Source: Candidatus Neptunochlamydia vexilliferae (GTDB lineage Bacteria > Chlamydiota > Chlamydiia > Chlamydiales > Simkaniaceae). Taken from it: DNA of 46,955 nt. A program made the translations under genes and the position numbers. Shown here piece after piece: positions 39,305 to 46,955 of the stretch (positions are counted from its first letter, which is position 1; each line of letters begins with the position of its first letter). Below the pieces are notes generated by a model that had not been told where the DNA came from, searched no databases, and saw only the letters and a program-made list of their open reading frames with translations. Where the stretch lies: assembly GCF_015356785.1 (NCBI RefSeq), contig NZ_JAAEJV010000013.1, forward strand, positions 1-46,955, read 5' to 3'.

Positions 39305-39324
39305 AGAGCCCCGCAGTGGGCTCT
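39305..39324. terminator. Hairpin downstream of the HAD-phosphatase gene
   Basis: AGAGCCC and GGGCTCT pair around the six-base loop CGCAGT. The hairpin at 39179-39200 inside the MITE has the same loop and CCC/GGG closing pairs. It lies 70 bases after the HAD gene stop and could end the minus-strand transcript, though no T run follows. Confidence 0.4.
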
Positions 39325-39394
39325 TGAAGGAGGGTAACGTAGAAATTTTCCCTAGAAAGAGCAATGGCAATAGGGAGCTATTGACGATACCCCT

Positions 39395-40039
39395 CTAAAT
39401 AATCTCCCAAGCGTTTTGTTCGGAGATTTTGCGGAGTTTGCTGTTGGGACGAACGGCAACGGGGGTTCCCGCAGCTTCTAGGAAAGGAAGGTCGAGGTCA
39501 CTATCTGAGTAGGCAGTCACCTGTTTGGCTTTTGTCTTAAACTTCTCAATGAGCGTTTTGATGTAGCTCGCTTTATCTATCCCCAAAAGGACCGACTCCA
39601 CCTTGTCAAAATTTCCCTCTTCATCAACAGAGTAATGGGAAGAGCGCCATTCACTCACCTCAAGATATTCGGCGATGGGGCCAACGATGAAGGAGGGACC
39701 GTTCGAGAGAATGATGGTGTGGTGACCAGCATGTTGCGCCCTGCGAAGACGGGAAAAAGTGGGATAGTAGAGGAAACGAAAGAAATCTTTTTTAAGGAAC
39801 TGCAACACCTCTTCCTGAACAAGAGGGAGGGGAGCCCCTTTAAGGAACTCATCAAAAGCAAGGATGTGCAGGTCGGTGAGGGAAAGATTAAAGTAGTGGT
39901 GGCGGATTGAGTAGATGAGGGTGCGCAAAATCGAGAGGGGGCGGTAAAACCCTTTGGCAATGAGGTAGCGGTAGAAGAGGAGGCTAGAGTTAGAGGAGAC
40001 CAATGTATGGTCTAGGTCAAAGGCGCTGATTTGCTTCAA
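39395..40039 (-). CDS. HAD-family phosphatase (HAD-IB, SerB-like, 214 aa)
   Basis: HAD motif I is FDLDHTLV (residues ~7-14), giving the nucleophile Asp and the general-acid Asp two residues on. Motif II is TIILSNGPS (~108-116), a lysine (ASYIKTL) fits motif III, and motif IV is YSDSDLDLPFL. The helical cap between motifs I and II fits the HAD-IB group (phosphoserine phosphatase and relatives). The substrate is not evident. The start is TTG at 40039, two bases after the stop of the coiled-coil gene, so the two are coupled; no ATG fits. Confidence 0.85.
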   Translation of the reverse strand: MKQISAFDLDHTLVSSNSSLLFYRYLIAKGFYRPLSILRTLIYSIRHHYFNLSLTDLHILAFDEFLKGAPLPLVQEEVLQFLKKDFFRFLYYPTFSRLRRAQHAGHHTIILSNGPSFIVGPIAEYLEVSEWRSSHYSVDEEGNFDKVESVLLGIDKASYIKTLIEKFKTKAKQVTAYSDSDLDLPFLEAAGTPVAVRPNSKLRKISEQNAWEII

Positions 40040-40041
40040 TG

Positions 40042-41553
40042 TTAAACTAATTTTTCTTCAAGATTTTCAAGCGCTTCAACTTCTTTATCAAGATGGATCT
40101 TTGCGCTGTCATAAAGCTCACGGTAGGTCATCCCCTTTTCAAAATCAAGACCTGACCCTCCCATCTCTTTCCGGTACTCTTTGACCTGGCTTTTAATGAC
40201 CTCAATATGGGCCGCTCTTTCTTCGTAAAGCTCCTGGAGGTGATCGGTCCCAACAGTTCCCTCCCTCTTATCGAGGATAAAGCTCTTAAGGTCGGCAAAG
40301 TTCCGCTCAAAGACATGGATTTCCATCCCGTTTAAGGAAAGGGCTCTATATGCCTCTTTGAGCTCCGTCTCCCCTTTTTCTAAGTCTTCAAGAGAGGTCG
40401 TTTCCTCTTTTTCGATCAGGTGGGTGAGTTTGTCCTTTATATCTTCCACTTTTTTCCGGCTTGCCGCTTTTTTCTCCTCGACTTGTTCTTTTAACTTATC
40501 GAGAACGGCATTTCGCGCCTTTTGGATCCACTCCTTAAGCTCTTTGACATTTTCGCGGCTTAAAGAAACGCCACGCATCGCCTCTTGAAGCGCATTCGAA
40601 GCATCCAAGACCTTGGTCCGGTCTTGGTTTTCTGGTTTTTCACAAAAGGCCTCAAACTCGGCCACTTTGGGAGCAATCTCTTCATAGTTTTTCTTCCACT
40701 CTTCAGAGCGCTCTCCCATCTGAGCCCGCCGCTCGGTCTCTTTTTCCTTGATCTTGTCCCAACATTCGCTTAAGACCTTCCGCGCCTTGGTAAAGGCCTG
40801 CGAATTTAAGGTGAGGACCTTTGCAACGGCTTGAAACAGTTTAATTTCATTCCGGATGACGTAGTAAGGGGTCTTTCCCCCAGAAAAGCGGTCTTTTGCA
40901 AAGGATTCAACGTCACCAGCAAATTGATCACTCACTTTCTTAATGAGCTCTTTTCTCTTGGGGAAGACATGGTCTCCCAGCTTCGAAAGACGTTTTAAGA
41001 TTTTATTCTTGTGACTGATCCGCATGTCGATTGCCAGGACCTCTTTGCGTAAGGCGTCCAAGCGAGAAATAAGTGTTTTTAAAAGGGAAAGTTCCTTTTG
41101 GATCTTTTCATACTCCCCTAACTTGATCTGAAGCTCTTCAGCCCCTTTAGGAAAGTGGATCGGATCACTATTGGCGACCAAACGATCATAATGGTCCACA
41201 TCAGCTTCGAGCGCTTCAATGGCAAGCTCCACCTGCTCAACGGAAAAAGCAGCCTGTTCATCCTTGATTTCCTTCAGACGACGCGCTTCATCCCCCATCT
41301 CGGCATATTCGTTCCACAGATGGTTCCGCTTGATTGGATTCATCTCTTCTTTGAACAGAGGGCCGCAGAGTTTTTTCGCATCCCAAAACTCTTTTAAGGA
41401 GACCCCATTGGGCTTCCCTAAAATCTCTTCCATGAAGTCGAGAGCCACACGGATCTTCTCTTCAATTTCTTTTTGACCCTCAAAAGACTCTCGAAAGGTC
41501 TTAAAGATCTCTGACTCTACTTTAGGCTTTTTTTCTTTGTTTTCTGTTTCCAT
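40042..41553 (-). CDS. Conserved coiled-coil protein (503 aa)
   Basis: Almost the whole chain is predicted helix with high Lys/Glu content and heptad-like spacing, without signal peptide or membrane span. The start METENKEKKPK is followed by helices such as FKTFRESFEGQKEIEEKIRVALDFMEEIL. Its place between miaA and rsfS/fabF corresponds to the hypothetical gene CT768 of C. trachomatis as I recall it, which would make it a conserved chlamydial structural protein of unknown role. GGAAG precedes the ATG. No enzymatic motif is visible. Confidence 0.75.
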   Translation of the reverse strand: METENKEKKPKVESEIFKTFRESFEGQKEIEEKIRVALDFMEEILGKPNGVSLKEFWDAKKLCGPLFKEEMNPIKRNHLWNEYAEMGDEARRLKEIKDEQAAFSVEQVELAIEALEADVDHYDRLVANSDPIHFPKGAEELQIKLGEYEKIQKELSLLKTLISRLDALRKEVLAIDMRISHKNKILKRLSKLGDHVFPKRKELIKKVSDQFAGDVESFAKDRFSGGKTPYYVIRNEIKLFQAVAKVLTLNSQAFTKARKVLSECWDKIKEKETERRAQMGERSEEWKKNYEEIAPKVAEFEAFCEKPENQDRTKVLDASNALQEAMRGVSLSRENVKELKEWIQKARNAVLDKLKEQVEEKKAASRKKVEDIKDKLTHLIEKEETTSLEDLEKGETELKEAYRALSLNGMEIHVFERNFADLKSFILDKREGTVGTDHLQELYEERAAHIEVIKSQVKEYRKEMGGSGLDFEKGMTYRELYDSAKIHLDKEVEALENLEEKLV

Positions 41554-41623
41554 TGCTTCCGATATAGGTTGAGGGGATATCCATCCTAGTTATTTTACTA
41601 TAAAGCGAAATTAATGAAAAGTG

Positions 41624-42637
41624 TCAATACCGACTTTCGTAGTCTTGGAGGATCATCTCGAGGGCTTTTTGGTAGCCATAAACATCGAGATCGACCCAGC
41701 GGAAGAGAGGCTCTCGCCGAAACCAGGTGAACTGCCGCTTGGCATAGCGGCGAGAGGCTTTTTTAAACTCCCAGACAAAGTGTTCCCAATCCTCATCGCT
41801 ACGGGGAGAATCGAGGAACTCAAGACATTGGCGGTAACCAATGGCTTGGGCAGCAGAGAGGTTTTCACGTAGACCCTCGTTTTCAAGCGCTTCGACCTCT
41901 TCGATAAACCCTTGGGTCATCATCTCATCACACCGCATCTCGATCCGGGAGAAAAGGATCTCCTTGGGAAAGTAAATAAACCAACACCGAAAGTCAAACT
42001 CTTTAGGACGGCTGGGAACATGCCCTTTGGGGAATTCACTTACCTTTTTCCCAGTAAGGGTGATGATCTCAAGAGCCCGGATGATTTTATGCCGATCGCG
42101 GTGGTTAATCGTCGCTCCGTAATCGGGATCTAGGGAGCAGAGCTTGTCGTAGATCGCTTCAGTTCCAAACTTTTCGATATCTTCTTCGAGCTTTTGCCGT
42201 ACCTCTTGAGAGGCGGGAGGCCCTTGAGGCGGCCCATAAAGGAGGGCATGAAGGTAGAAGCCGGTTCCGCCAACAACAATGGGGACATGGCCGCGGGAGA
42301 GGATTTCACGGCAGGCCCCAGTGGCTTGTTCATAAAATTGGACAACGTTGAAGGACTCGGAAAGGTCGTGGGTATCGATCAGGTGGTGGGGGACCTCCAT
42401 CCGCTCTTCGGGAGTGGCTTTGGCTGTGCCAATATCCATCCCCCGGTAGACTTGAACCGAGTCGGCAGAGACGATTTCCCCACCTAGGATCCGGGCAAGT
42501 TCAAGGGAAAGGCGGGTCTTTCCCGCGGCAGTTGGACCTGACAGGACAATCACCCGCTTGGTTCCTGCAAGAGCATCGATTTTTTTTCGGGAAGGGGCAG
42601 GCTCTTGCCCCTGAGCATCGAGAAGATCGCCTCTCAC
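41624..42637 (-). CDS. miaA: tRNA dimethylallyltransferase
   Basis: MiaA transfers a dimethylallyl group to N6 of A37 in tRNAs reading UNN codons. The P-loop GPTAAGKT (residues ~34-41), the SADSVQVYRGMDIGTAK segment and the PHHLIDTHDL motif are all present, and RQFTWFRRE near the end fits the family. The predicted GTG start at 42637 gives an extra ~25 residues before the usual first strand. A possible Shine-Dalgarno (GAGG) lies inside the end of the long palindrome at 42642-42809. The true start may be internal. Confidence 0.95.
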   Translation of the reverse strand: MRGDLLDAQGQEPAPSRKKIDALAGTKRVIVLSGPTAAGKTRLSLELARILGGEIVSADSVQVYRGMDIGTAKATPEERMEVPHHLIDTHDLSESFNVVQFYEQATGACREILSRGHVPIVVGGTGFYLHALLYGPPQGPPASQEVRQKLEEDIEKFGTEAIYDKLCSLDPDYGATINHRDRHKIIRALEIITLTGKKVSEFPKGHVPSRPKEFDFRCWFIYFPKEILFSRIEMRCDEMMTQGFIEEVEALENEGLRENLSAAQAIGYRQCLEFLDSPRSDEDWEHFVWEFKKASRRYAKRQFTWFRREPLFRWVDLDVYGYQKALEMILQDYESRY

Positions 42638-42641
42638 CTAT

Positions 42642-42809
42642 TAACCTCAGTTTTGGGTTTATTTCACTCAACCTCAGGGGGTTTTAGCTTTCTTTTCTCC
42701 TTTTTGATCTCGGAAAGGGCCATTTAGACCCTTACCTTCGATCAAAAAGAAGAAAATTTAAGCAAAACTCCCTCTGGAGCTAAGCAAACTAAACCCAAAA
42801 CTGAGGTTA
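42642..42809. repeat. 168-bp near-complete palindrome between rsbV-like gene and miaA
   Basis: The outer 20 bases (TAACCTCAGTTTTGGGTTTA) are perfectly repeated in reverse at the other end, and pairing continues with mismatches and bulges through CTTTTTGATC/GATCAAAAAG to a central AAGGG/CCCTT. The element directly abuts the stop of the STAS gene (42810) and lies four bases before the miaA GTG. No clear target duplication. It is probably a MITE-like or palindromic repeat. Confidence 0.75.
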
Positions 42810-43154
42810 CTAAAATCCTTGAAGAGCTTCTTGTTCGGTCGGGAAAATATGAATGATCCGCTCAAAACCAGCCATCTTGATGATCTCCATTACCTCTTCG
42901 CCAACGGAACAGAGGTGAAGTCCTCCCCCATTTCCTTTGAGCTTTTTTGTGGTTGAAAGGAGGAGACGCATCCCAGCACTACTCAAGTAGTCAACTTTAG
43001 CAAAGTCTAAGACGAGCTTTGCCTTCCCCTTTTCGATCTGCTCGATAAGCTTCCGCTCAAGGACGGGAGCCGATGCAGCATCGAGCCTCCCTTCAAGGCG
43101 GACCATCAAGGCCCCTTGATCATCTTCAATTTGTATCTGTAATCCAGCACTCAT
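42810..43154 (-). CDS. rsbV: STAS-domain anti-sigma-factor antagonist (RsbV-like)
   Basis: A single STAS domain (114 aa) with strand VRLEGRLDAASAP and the phosphorylation motif DYLSSAGMRLLL (residues ~54-65), where the first or second Ser is the expected target of an RsbW-type kinase. Such proteins free a sigma factor or other partner when unphosphorylated. Chlamydiae have RsbV/RsbW-type partner switching linked to sigma-66, and this position matches CT765 as I recall it. A 19-bp palindrome sits one base before the ATG, with no Shine-Dalgarno, so expression may be controlled there. Confidence 0.88.
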   Translation of the reverse strand: MSAGLQIQIEDDQGALMVRLEGRLDAASAPVLERKLIEQIEKGKAKLVLDFAKVDYLSSAGMRLLLSTTKKLKGNGGGLHLCSVGEEVMEIIKMAGFERIIHIFPTEQEALQGF

Positions 43155-43155
43155 A

Positions 43156-43174
43156 GAAATAACCCGGTTATTTC
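43156..43174. promoter_or_regulatory. 19-bp palindrome directly before the STAS gene start
   Basis: GAAATAACC and GGTTATTTC are separated by one base and end one base from the ATG at 43154. The position suits an operator or an RNA hairpin covering the start region. A TATATC-like -10 lies slightly upstream on the minus strand. Confidence 0.5.
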
Positions 43175-43204
43175 CCTAAAGATATAGTAATTAAAGAATT
43201 TTGT

Positions 43205-43435
43205 CTACTGAACAATCTCGAGGCGAACCTTTCGACCAAGACGGGCTGCAACAGTCATCGCAATCTGACGGAGCGCTTTAATCGTCCGTCCTTGCTTACC
43301 AACAAGCTTGGCAACATCATCGTCATGGACACGGATCTCAACAACAGAGCTTTTCGAACCATCAAAAATATTAATTTTTACTTCGTCTGGAATATCGACT
43401 AAATTTTTAATCACATAGCTAACAAACTCTTCCAT
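43205..43435 (-). CDS. khpA: KH-domain RNA-binding protein (KhpA/YlqC-like)
   Basis: A 76-residue protein consisting of a single type II KH domain with the GxxG loop GKQGRTIKALR (residues ~45-55) and the family start EEFVSYVIKNLVDIPDEV. KhpA-type proteins bind RNA, in several bacteria together with KhpB, and influence cell-division gene expression. Here it sits between ftsQ and the STAS gene, next to the cell wall cluster. The length is exactly that of the family. Confidence 0.92.
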   Translation of the reverse strand: MEEFVSYVIKNLVDIPDEVKINIFDGSKSSVVEIRVHDDDVAKLVGKQGRTIKALRQIAMTVAARLGRKVRLEIVQ

Positions 43436-43512
43436 ATCTCCTCGGTGTTACATGAGTCAATGTAAGATTGTACCATTTGCGTAACTTTTGTGCAATGTTT
43501 GCGCACAGTTTT

Positions 43513-44184
43513 TTAATCTGAAGTTATGTAAGCAAGCTTAGGAACGCGAAGATCGATGACCACCCCTTCTTCAAGTTCTAATGCATCATACCGCTCTAGT
43601 TCTTCATGGTAGTTCCTTGGAGTGAGCCGGAGGGTGTGCCCCTTTGACAAAACCACTACGACCTCTCGCTTGCCGAGGGAAGGATCCTTGGCCCTAGAAA
43701 GATCGATCCTCTCGACTTCCGTCCCCAAAAGATCGAGAAGCTCAAGCGCTAAAGGGTAAAGGTCGGACTCTCCCAAAGAAAGCTCTGGGAGATTTTTTGG
43801 GGTCAGGTAGGGACGGATAGGGAAGACTTTCCCCTCTTCATCAACCGCCCGATTCTCATAGTCGATCAAGGTAAAAAGAGGACTTCTGAGGGTGTAGTCG
43901 ATGTAAAGGGTCTGGGGGTTAAGAAGGGAGACCGCTACTTTTTTGATGAGGGGGTGTTTTAAAAGAAGTTTTTCCGCTGCTTCAGGGGTGATCGAGCGGG
44001 GCTTATCGATTGAAAGGTGGAGAATCTCAGCGAGATGATCGGTTTTGAGCCCTTCTTTTAGGGGACCTGTCTGCACAATGGTCGTAATGGGTTCCTGGCA
44101 AGGTTTTTCCTTAACGTAGGAAAGCGTTTTATAAAACCCAAAGGTGAGCCCTAAAAAAAACATCACTAGCAAAAAAGACTTCAT
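43513..44184 (-). CDS. ftsQ: Cell division protein FtsQ-like (223 aa)
   Basis: A single N-terminal membrane segment (LLVMFFLGLTFGFYKTL) is followed by a POTRA-like region (SITPEAAEKLLLKHPLIKKVAVSLLNPQTLYIDY) and a FtsQ/DivIB domain with DEEGKVFP. Sequence conservation is low, but position directly after murC, with a 4-base overlap, supports FtsQ. It would link early and late divisome parts in the inner membrane. Chlamydiae lack FtsZ yet keep some divisome genes, and this is one of them. Confidence 0.82.
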   Translation of the reverse strand: MKSFLLVMFFLGLTFGFYKTLSYVKEKPCQEPITTIVQTGPLKEGLKTDHLAEILHLSIDKPRSITPEAAEKLLLKHPLIKKVAVSLLNPQTLYIDYTLRSPLFTLIDYENRAVDEEGKVFPIRPYLTPKNLPELSLGESDLYPLALELLDLLGTEVERIDLSRAKDPSLGKREVVVVLSKGHTLRLTPRNYHEELERYDALELEEGVVIDLRVPKLAYITSD

Positions 44185-45476
44185 CGCAACTTTTCCAAGA
44201 GTTCGGGTCCAATGGCAGTCACATCCCCCGCTCCCATCGTCACCAAAACATCCCCATCAGTGAGCATTTTGGGAAGTTCCGTAAGGAGCTTTTCTTGCTC
44301 TAAAAAGAGAGCACCATCAACCTCTTGGGCAAGACGCTTCCCACTGATCCCTGGAAGAGGCACTTCTCCCGCGGGATAAAGGGTGGTGATGAGGGTCACA
44401 TCGGCCTCCTCAAAGGCTCCTTTAAACTCAGCAAGGAGCTCCTTTGTCCGGCTATAACGGTGGGGTTGAAAAAGGGCAACGAGCCGCCGTCCGCCCAGCC
44501 CCTTTTTAAAGCTTTTTAAGAGATTCAACACTTCGGTGGGGTGGTGGGCATAGTCATCATAAATAGCGATTTGGTTCACCTCTCCGATCTTTTCTTGCCG
44601 CCGCTTCACCCCTTGATAGAAGGCAAAGGCCGCACCGATTTTTTCTTCTGAAATCCCGAGCTTTAAAGCGATCCCTAAGATGGCCAGGGCATTGAGGGCA
44701 AGCATCTCTCCTATCAGCGGAAGGGTCATTGTATAGGTTTTTCCTTCAAAGCTTGCTGAAAAAATGGTCTTGGTTCCTTTTTGCTCGCAGGAAAGGAGTT
44801 TTAATGTCCCCTTTTTCCCATAAGAAACCCCCGGCAGATCGAGCGCAGCAAGGAGGGGATCGTCGGCGCACCAAAAAAGGAACTCTTTGTTTTGAATCTT
44901 TGTGGCCATCTTCTTAAAACCTGCGATCAAATTCTCTTCGGTTTTCCAGTAGTCGAGGTGCTCTTTTTCGATGTTCGTAATGATGGCCCCTTCCCCTCCA
45001 TAATGCAAAAAGCTTCCATCACTTTCATCGGCTTCGGCAACAAAGTAGTTTCCCTGCCCATACCCCCCATTTTTTCCCAAATTTTTAAGGATTCCTCCAA
45101 CGGCGTAAGAAGGGTCGAGCCCGGCATGATAAAGGACCCAAGAAAGAAGGGCTGAAGTCCCCGTTTTTCCATGGGTTCCCGCAACAAGGAGCCCCTTTTT
45201 TTCGGCCAAGAGCTCCGCCAAAAGTTCCGAACGGTGAAGGAGAGGAAGGCCCAGCCCCTTAGCTTCTACCAATTGGGGGTGGTCCTCTTTAATTGCCGTG
45301 CTGTAAATAAGAGAGCCTTCTTTAGGAAGGGTATCGGTATGGGCAATCCCTAACTTTTCTAGGTGGGAGATGTTTTTTAGGTCGGAGCCCGAAACCACCA
45401 CCCCTTTTTCGAGTAAAATATGGGCCAGGGCGCTCATCCCTATTCCCCCAACCCCTAAAAAGTGTGCATGTTTCAT
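44181..45476 (-). CDS. murC: UDP-N-acetylmuramate--L-alanine ligase
   Basis: MurC adds L-alanine to UDP-MurNAc in the cytosol. Family motifs: GVGGIGMSALAHIL at the start, P-loop AGTHGKTGTSALL (~97-109), EADESDGSF, and YDDYAHHPTE with FQPHRYSRT in the C-terminal domain. The 431 residues are MurC alone. In Chlamydiaceae MurC is fused to D-Ala-D-Ala ligase, whereas here ftsQ follows and no ddl is seen in the window. Four-base overlaps join it to murG upstream and ftsQ downstream. Confidence 0.96.
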   Translation of the reverse strand: MKHAHFLGVGGIGMSALAHILLEKGVVVSGSDLKNISHLEKLGIAHTDTLPKEGSLIYSTAIKEDHPQLVEAKGLGLPLLHRSELLAELLAEKKGLLVAGTHGKTGTSALLSWVLYHAGLDPSYAVGGILKNLGKNGGYGQGNYFVAEADESDGSFLHYGGEGAIITNIEKEHLDYWKTEENLIAGFKKMATKIQNKEFLFWCADDPLLAALDLPGVSYGKKGTLKLLSCEQKGTKTIFSASFEGKTYTMTLPLIGEMLALNALAILGIALKLGISEEKIGAAFAFYQGVKRRQEKIGEVNQIAIYDDYAHHPTEVLNLLKSFKKGLGGRRLVALFQPHRYSRTKELLAEFKGAFEEADVTLITTLYPAGEVPLPGISGKRLAQEVDGALFLEQEKLLTELPKMLTDGDVLVTMGAGDVTAIGPELLEKLR

Positions 45477-46573
45477 AACATCCCCAAGACAAGGCTGCAG
45501 AGATCTTGCTTGCTCTCCCCTTCCTTAAAGGTGTGGAGCGCTTGGGTCATCCCTTTCAGCTTATCGTTTTCTAAAAGATCGCAGATTGCCGCCGCTAAAA
45601 TGCTTCCCCGGAGTCCCTTTTCTTCGAGGGCAACCGCCCCTCCAATTTCTTCCGAGACAAAAAGGGCATTTTTCATCTGGTGGTTTTCAGTTCCATGGGG
45701 ATAAGGGATGAGGATGCTCGGCACTCCAAACTCAATCATTTCGGCCAGTGTCGCTGCTCCGGCGCGCGAAACGCTCACATCAGCAGCAACCCACCCATAC
45801 TCCATCTTCTCTTCAAAGGCTTTAACAACAGCGTTAGCCCCTACCTTTTCATAAAAATCGCGGAGCTTTTCGGCCCGCTTATCCTCACCGACGATATGGA
45901 TCACCTGAAAGTCGATCCCCTTCTTCACCAAATGTTCGGCCGCCCCGCAGAAAAAGCGGTTAATCCCCTGCGCTCCTTGGGAGCCTCCAAAGACCAAAAA
46001 GGTGAACTTTTCTTGGTCAAGGCCAAAATAGTCACGCGCTTCTTTCTTCGTTGGCCCCTCCCCTTTTTTCTTCAAAAGGGGCATCTGCACACATGTGCTA
46101 CTTCCCTTTAGATAGCGGGCGGCATGGGAAAACTGAATCGCCGAAAGGGCTGACCACTTTGAGCAAAAGCGGTTCACCTTTCCCGGAAGGACATTGCTTT
46201 CAAAAAGGATGATCGGAACTTTCCGCAGCTTAGCAGCAAAAAGGGCGGGAAAGGTATGGTAACTCCCAAAGCCAATGATCAAGTCGGGCTTTCTTTTCGA
46301 AAAAACCTTCAAACAGCGGAAAGCTCCCTGCCCAATTGAGAAAAGAGCCTTAAAGATATGCCAGGGATGTTTTTTAAAGGGGGTTCCACTTTTGATTTCA
46401 AGAAAGGGGAAGAGATCTTTTTTAAAGTAGTGGTTGGTTTTTAGTCCTGCCCCGACAAAAGCGATTTGCATTTCGGGATTTTTTTGAAGAAGGTCCAGCG
46501 CAAGGGCCTGGGCGGGGAAGAGGTGTCCCCCGCTTCCCCCTGCAGCGATCATTAAGTGAATCCTTTTTTCCAT
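45473..46573 (-). CDS. murG: UDP-N-acetylglucosamine--lipid-I transferase
   Basis: MurG makes lipid II on the inner face of the membrane. The N-terminal glycine-rich loop AAGGSGGHLFPAQALA, the VFGGSQGAQGIN loop, SRAGAATLAEMIEFGVPSILIPYPH (donor site) and NHQMKNA are all present. Length (366 aa) is normal. It overlaps ftsW by 22 bases and murC by four, forming ftsW-murG-murC-ftsQ as in dcw clusters. Confidence 0.96.
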   Translation of the reverse strand: MEKRIHLMIAAGGSGGHLFPAQALALDLLQKNPEMQIAFVGAGLKTNHYFKKDLFPFLEIKSGTPFKKHPWHIFKALFSIGQGAFRCLKVFSKRKPDLIIGFGSYHTFPALFAAKLRKVPIILFESNVLPGKVNRFCSKWSALSAIQFSHAARYLKGSSTCVQMPLLKKKGEGPTKKEARDYFGLDQEKFTFLVFGGSQGAQGINRFFCGAAEHLVKKGIDFQVIHIVGEDKRAEKLRDFYEKVGANAVVKAFEEKMEYGWVAADVSVSRAGAATLAEMIEFGVPSILIPYPHGTENHQMKNALFVSEEIGGAVALEEKGLRGSILAAAICDLLENDKLKGMTQALHTFKEGESKQDLCSLVLGML

Positions 46574-46955
46574 ACTATTTCCTTTGTTCGGTGCACACTC
46601 ATAATGAGCGCGATTGCGATTCCATTTGCTAAAAGGGAGGAACCTCCCTGACTAAAAAAAGGCAGGTTGGTTCCCTTACTGGGGAGCAGTCCTGAAACCA
46701 CTCCTAAATTTAAAAAAGCCTGAAAAGAGATCAAAAAGGTGAGGACTGCAGCGCTATAAAACCCCTCTTTACTCTTTGCTTTTGAGGCAATATGGAATCC
46801 ACTATACGCAATAAAGAGATAAAGGAGTATCAAAAAAAGAATTCCCACAAAACCCAGCTCCTCAGCATAGATCGCTGCGATGTAGTCACTCCGCGCTTCC
46901 GGAAGATAGTTAAGCTTTTGGAGGCTCTCTCCAACCCCCCGCCCAAAGAGCTCCC
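46552..46955 (-). CDS. ftsW: FtsW/SEDS peptidoglycan glycosyltransferase, C-terminal part (cut by window edge)
   Basis: The frame is open to the window end and reads ELFGRGVGESLQKLNYLPEA, then RSDYIAAIYAEELGFVGIL, the most conserved SEDS region with the catalytic-loop Asp. It continues with two membrane segments and LPFFSQGGSSLLANGIAIALIM. FtsW polymerises lipid II at the septum. The N-terminal part lies beyond the right edge. The GTG at 46848 is an internal Val codon, not a start. Confidence 0.95.
   Translation of the reverse strand, partial: ELFGRGVGESLQKLNYLPEARSDYIAAIYAEELGFVGILFLILLYLFIAYSGFHIASKAKSKEGFYSAAVLTFLISFQAFLNLGVVSGLLPSKGTNLPFFSQGGSSLLANGIAIALIMSVHRTKEIVWKKGFT

Noticed and set aside
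38886-39394. CRISPR-like or tRNA-containing gap between nadD and the HAD gene
   Set aside because: The repeats are inverted hairpins of a MITE rather than spaced direct repeats, and no cloverleaf could be drawn.
46552-46848. A separate 98-residue membrane protein before murG
   Set aside because: The frame is open to the window end and upstream codons encode the conserved FtsW core, so it is the C-terminus of ftsW.

Overview
The window comes from a member of the phylum Chlamydiota, most likely an environmental (chlamydia-related) lineage rather than a Chlamydiaceae species. The right half carries the ftsW-murG-murC-ftsQ, khpA-like, rsbV-like, miaA, coiled-coil protein, rsfS, fabF and nudix genes in an order that, from memory, closely follows C. 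trachomatis CT760-CT771. MurC is not fused to Ddl, unlike in Chlamydiaceae. The left half is an AT-richer accessory region of very large eukaryotic-like proteins of the kind found in amoeba-associated chlamydiae. No 16S rRNA is present, so the family (a Simkania- or Waddlia-like relative is my guess) is not proven.

Layout. Bases 1-157 are the end of an IS21-family element with the first codons of istA. Bases 339-22829 hold an island of large effector-like genes, nearly all on the minus strand. They are a U-box protein with three copies of an unnamed ~200-residue module, a membrane-anchored coiled-coil protein (plus strand), an AAA-ATPase/PD-(D/E)XK protein, a seven-module repeat protein split by one in-frame TAG, a NACHT plus GTPase giant, and a giant with kinase-like, TPR, OTU-protease and module regions. 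Bases 23012-27143 are cysS and a PlsC-ACP-acyl-ACP-synthetase fusion (aas), which carries an in-frame 164-bp palindromic insertion. Bases 27206-33889 (plus) encode a 2227-residue autotransporter. Bases 33886-35638 are an AbiE-like regulator/nucleotidyltransferase pair whose start codon lies inside a perfect 57-bp palindromic promoter. Bases 35916-46955 are mainly housekeeping genes.

How the genes relate. The island proteins share interchangeable parts: an N-terminal ~110-residue domain, a TPR/helical cassette, poly-Ser linkers and the ~200-residue module. Onto these are attached a ubiquitin-ligase U-box in one protein, an OTU deubiquitinase-like protease in another and a NACHT/GTPase in a third. 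This looks like an expanding effector family directed at host ubiquitin and signalling. That function is inference; the domain content is seen in the sequence.

The intergenic DNA is rich in palindromic elements. A 6-bp-TSD MITE family has two copies (35755-35840 and 38998-39270). A 119-bp inverted-repeat element lies at 6482-6600, a 168-bp palindrome at 42642-42809, a perfect 32-bp-arm hairpin at 38169-38253, and the coding palindrome lies inside aas. No rRNA, tRNA or CRISPR array was recognised.
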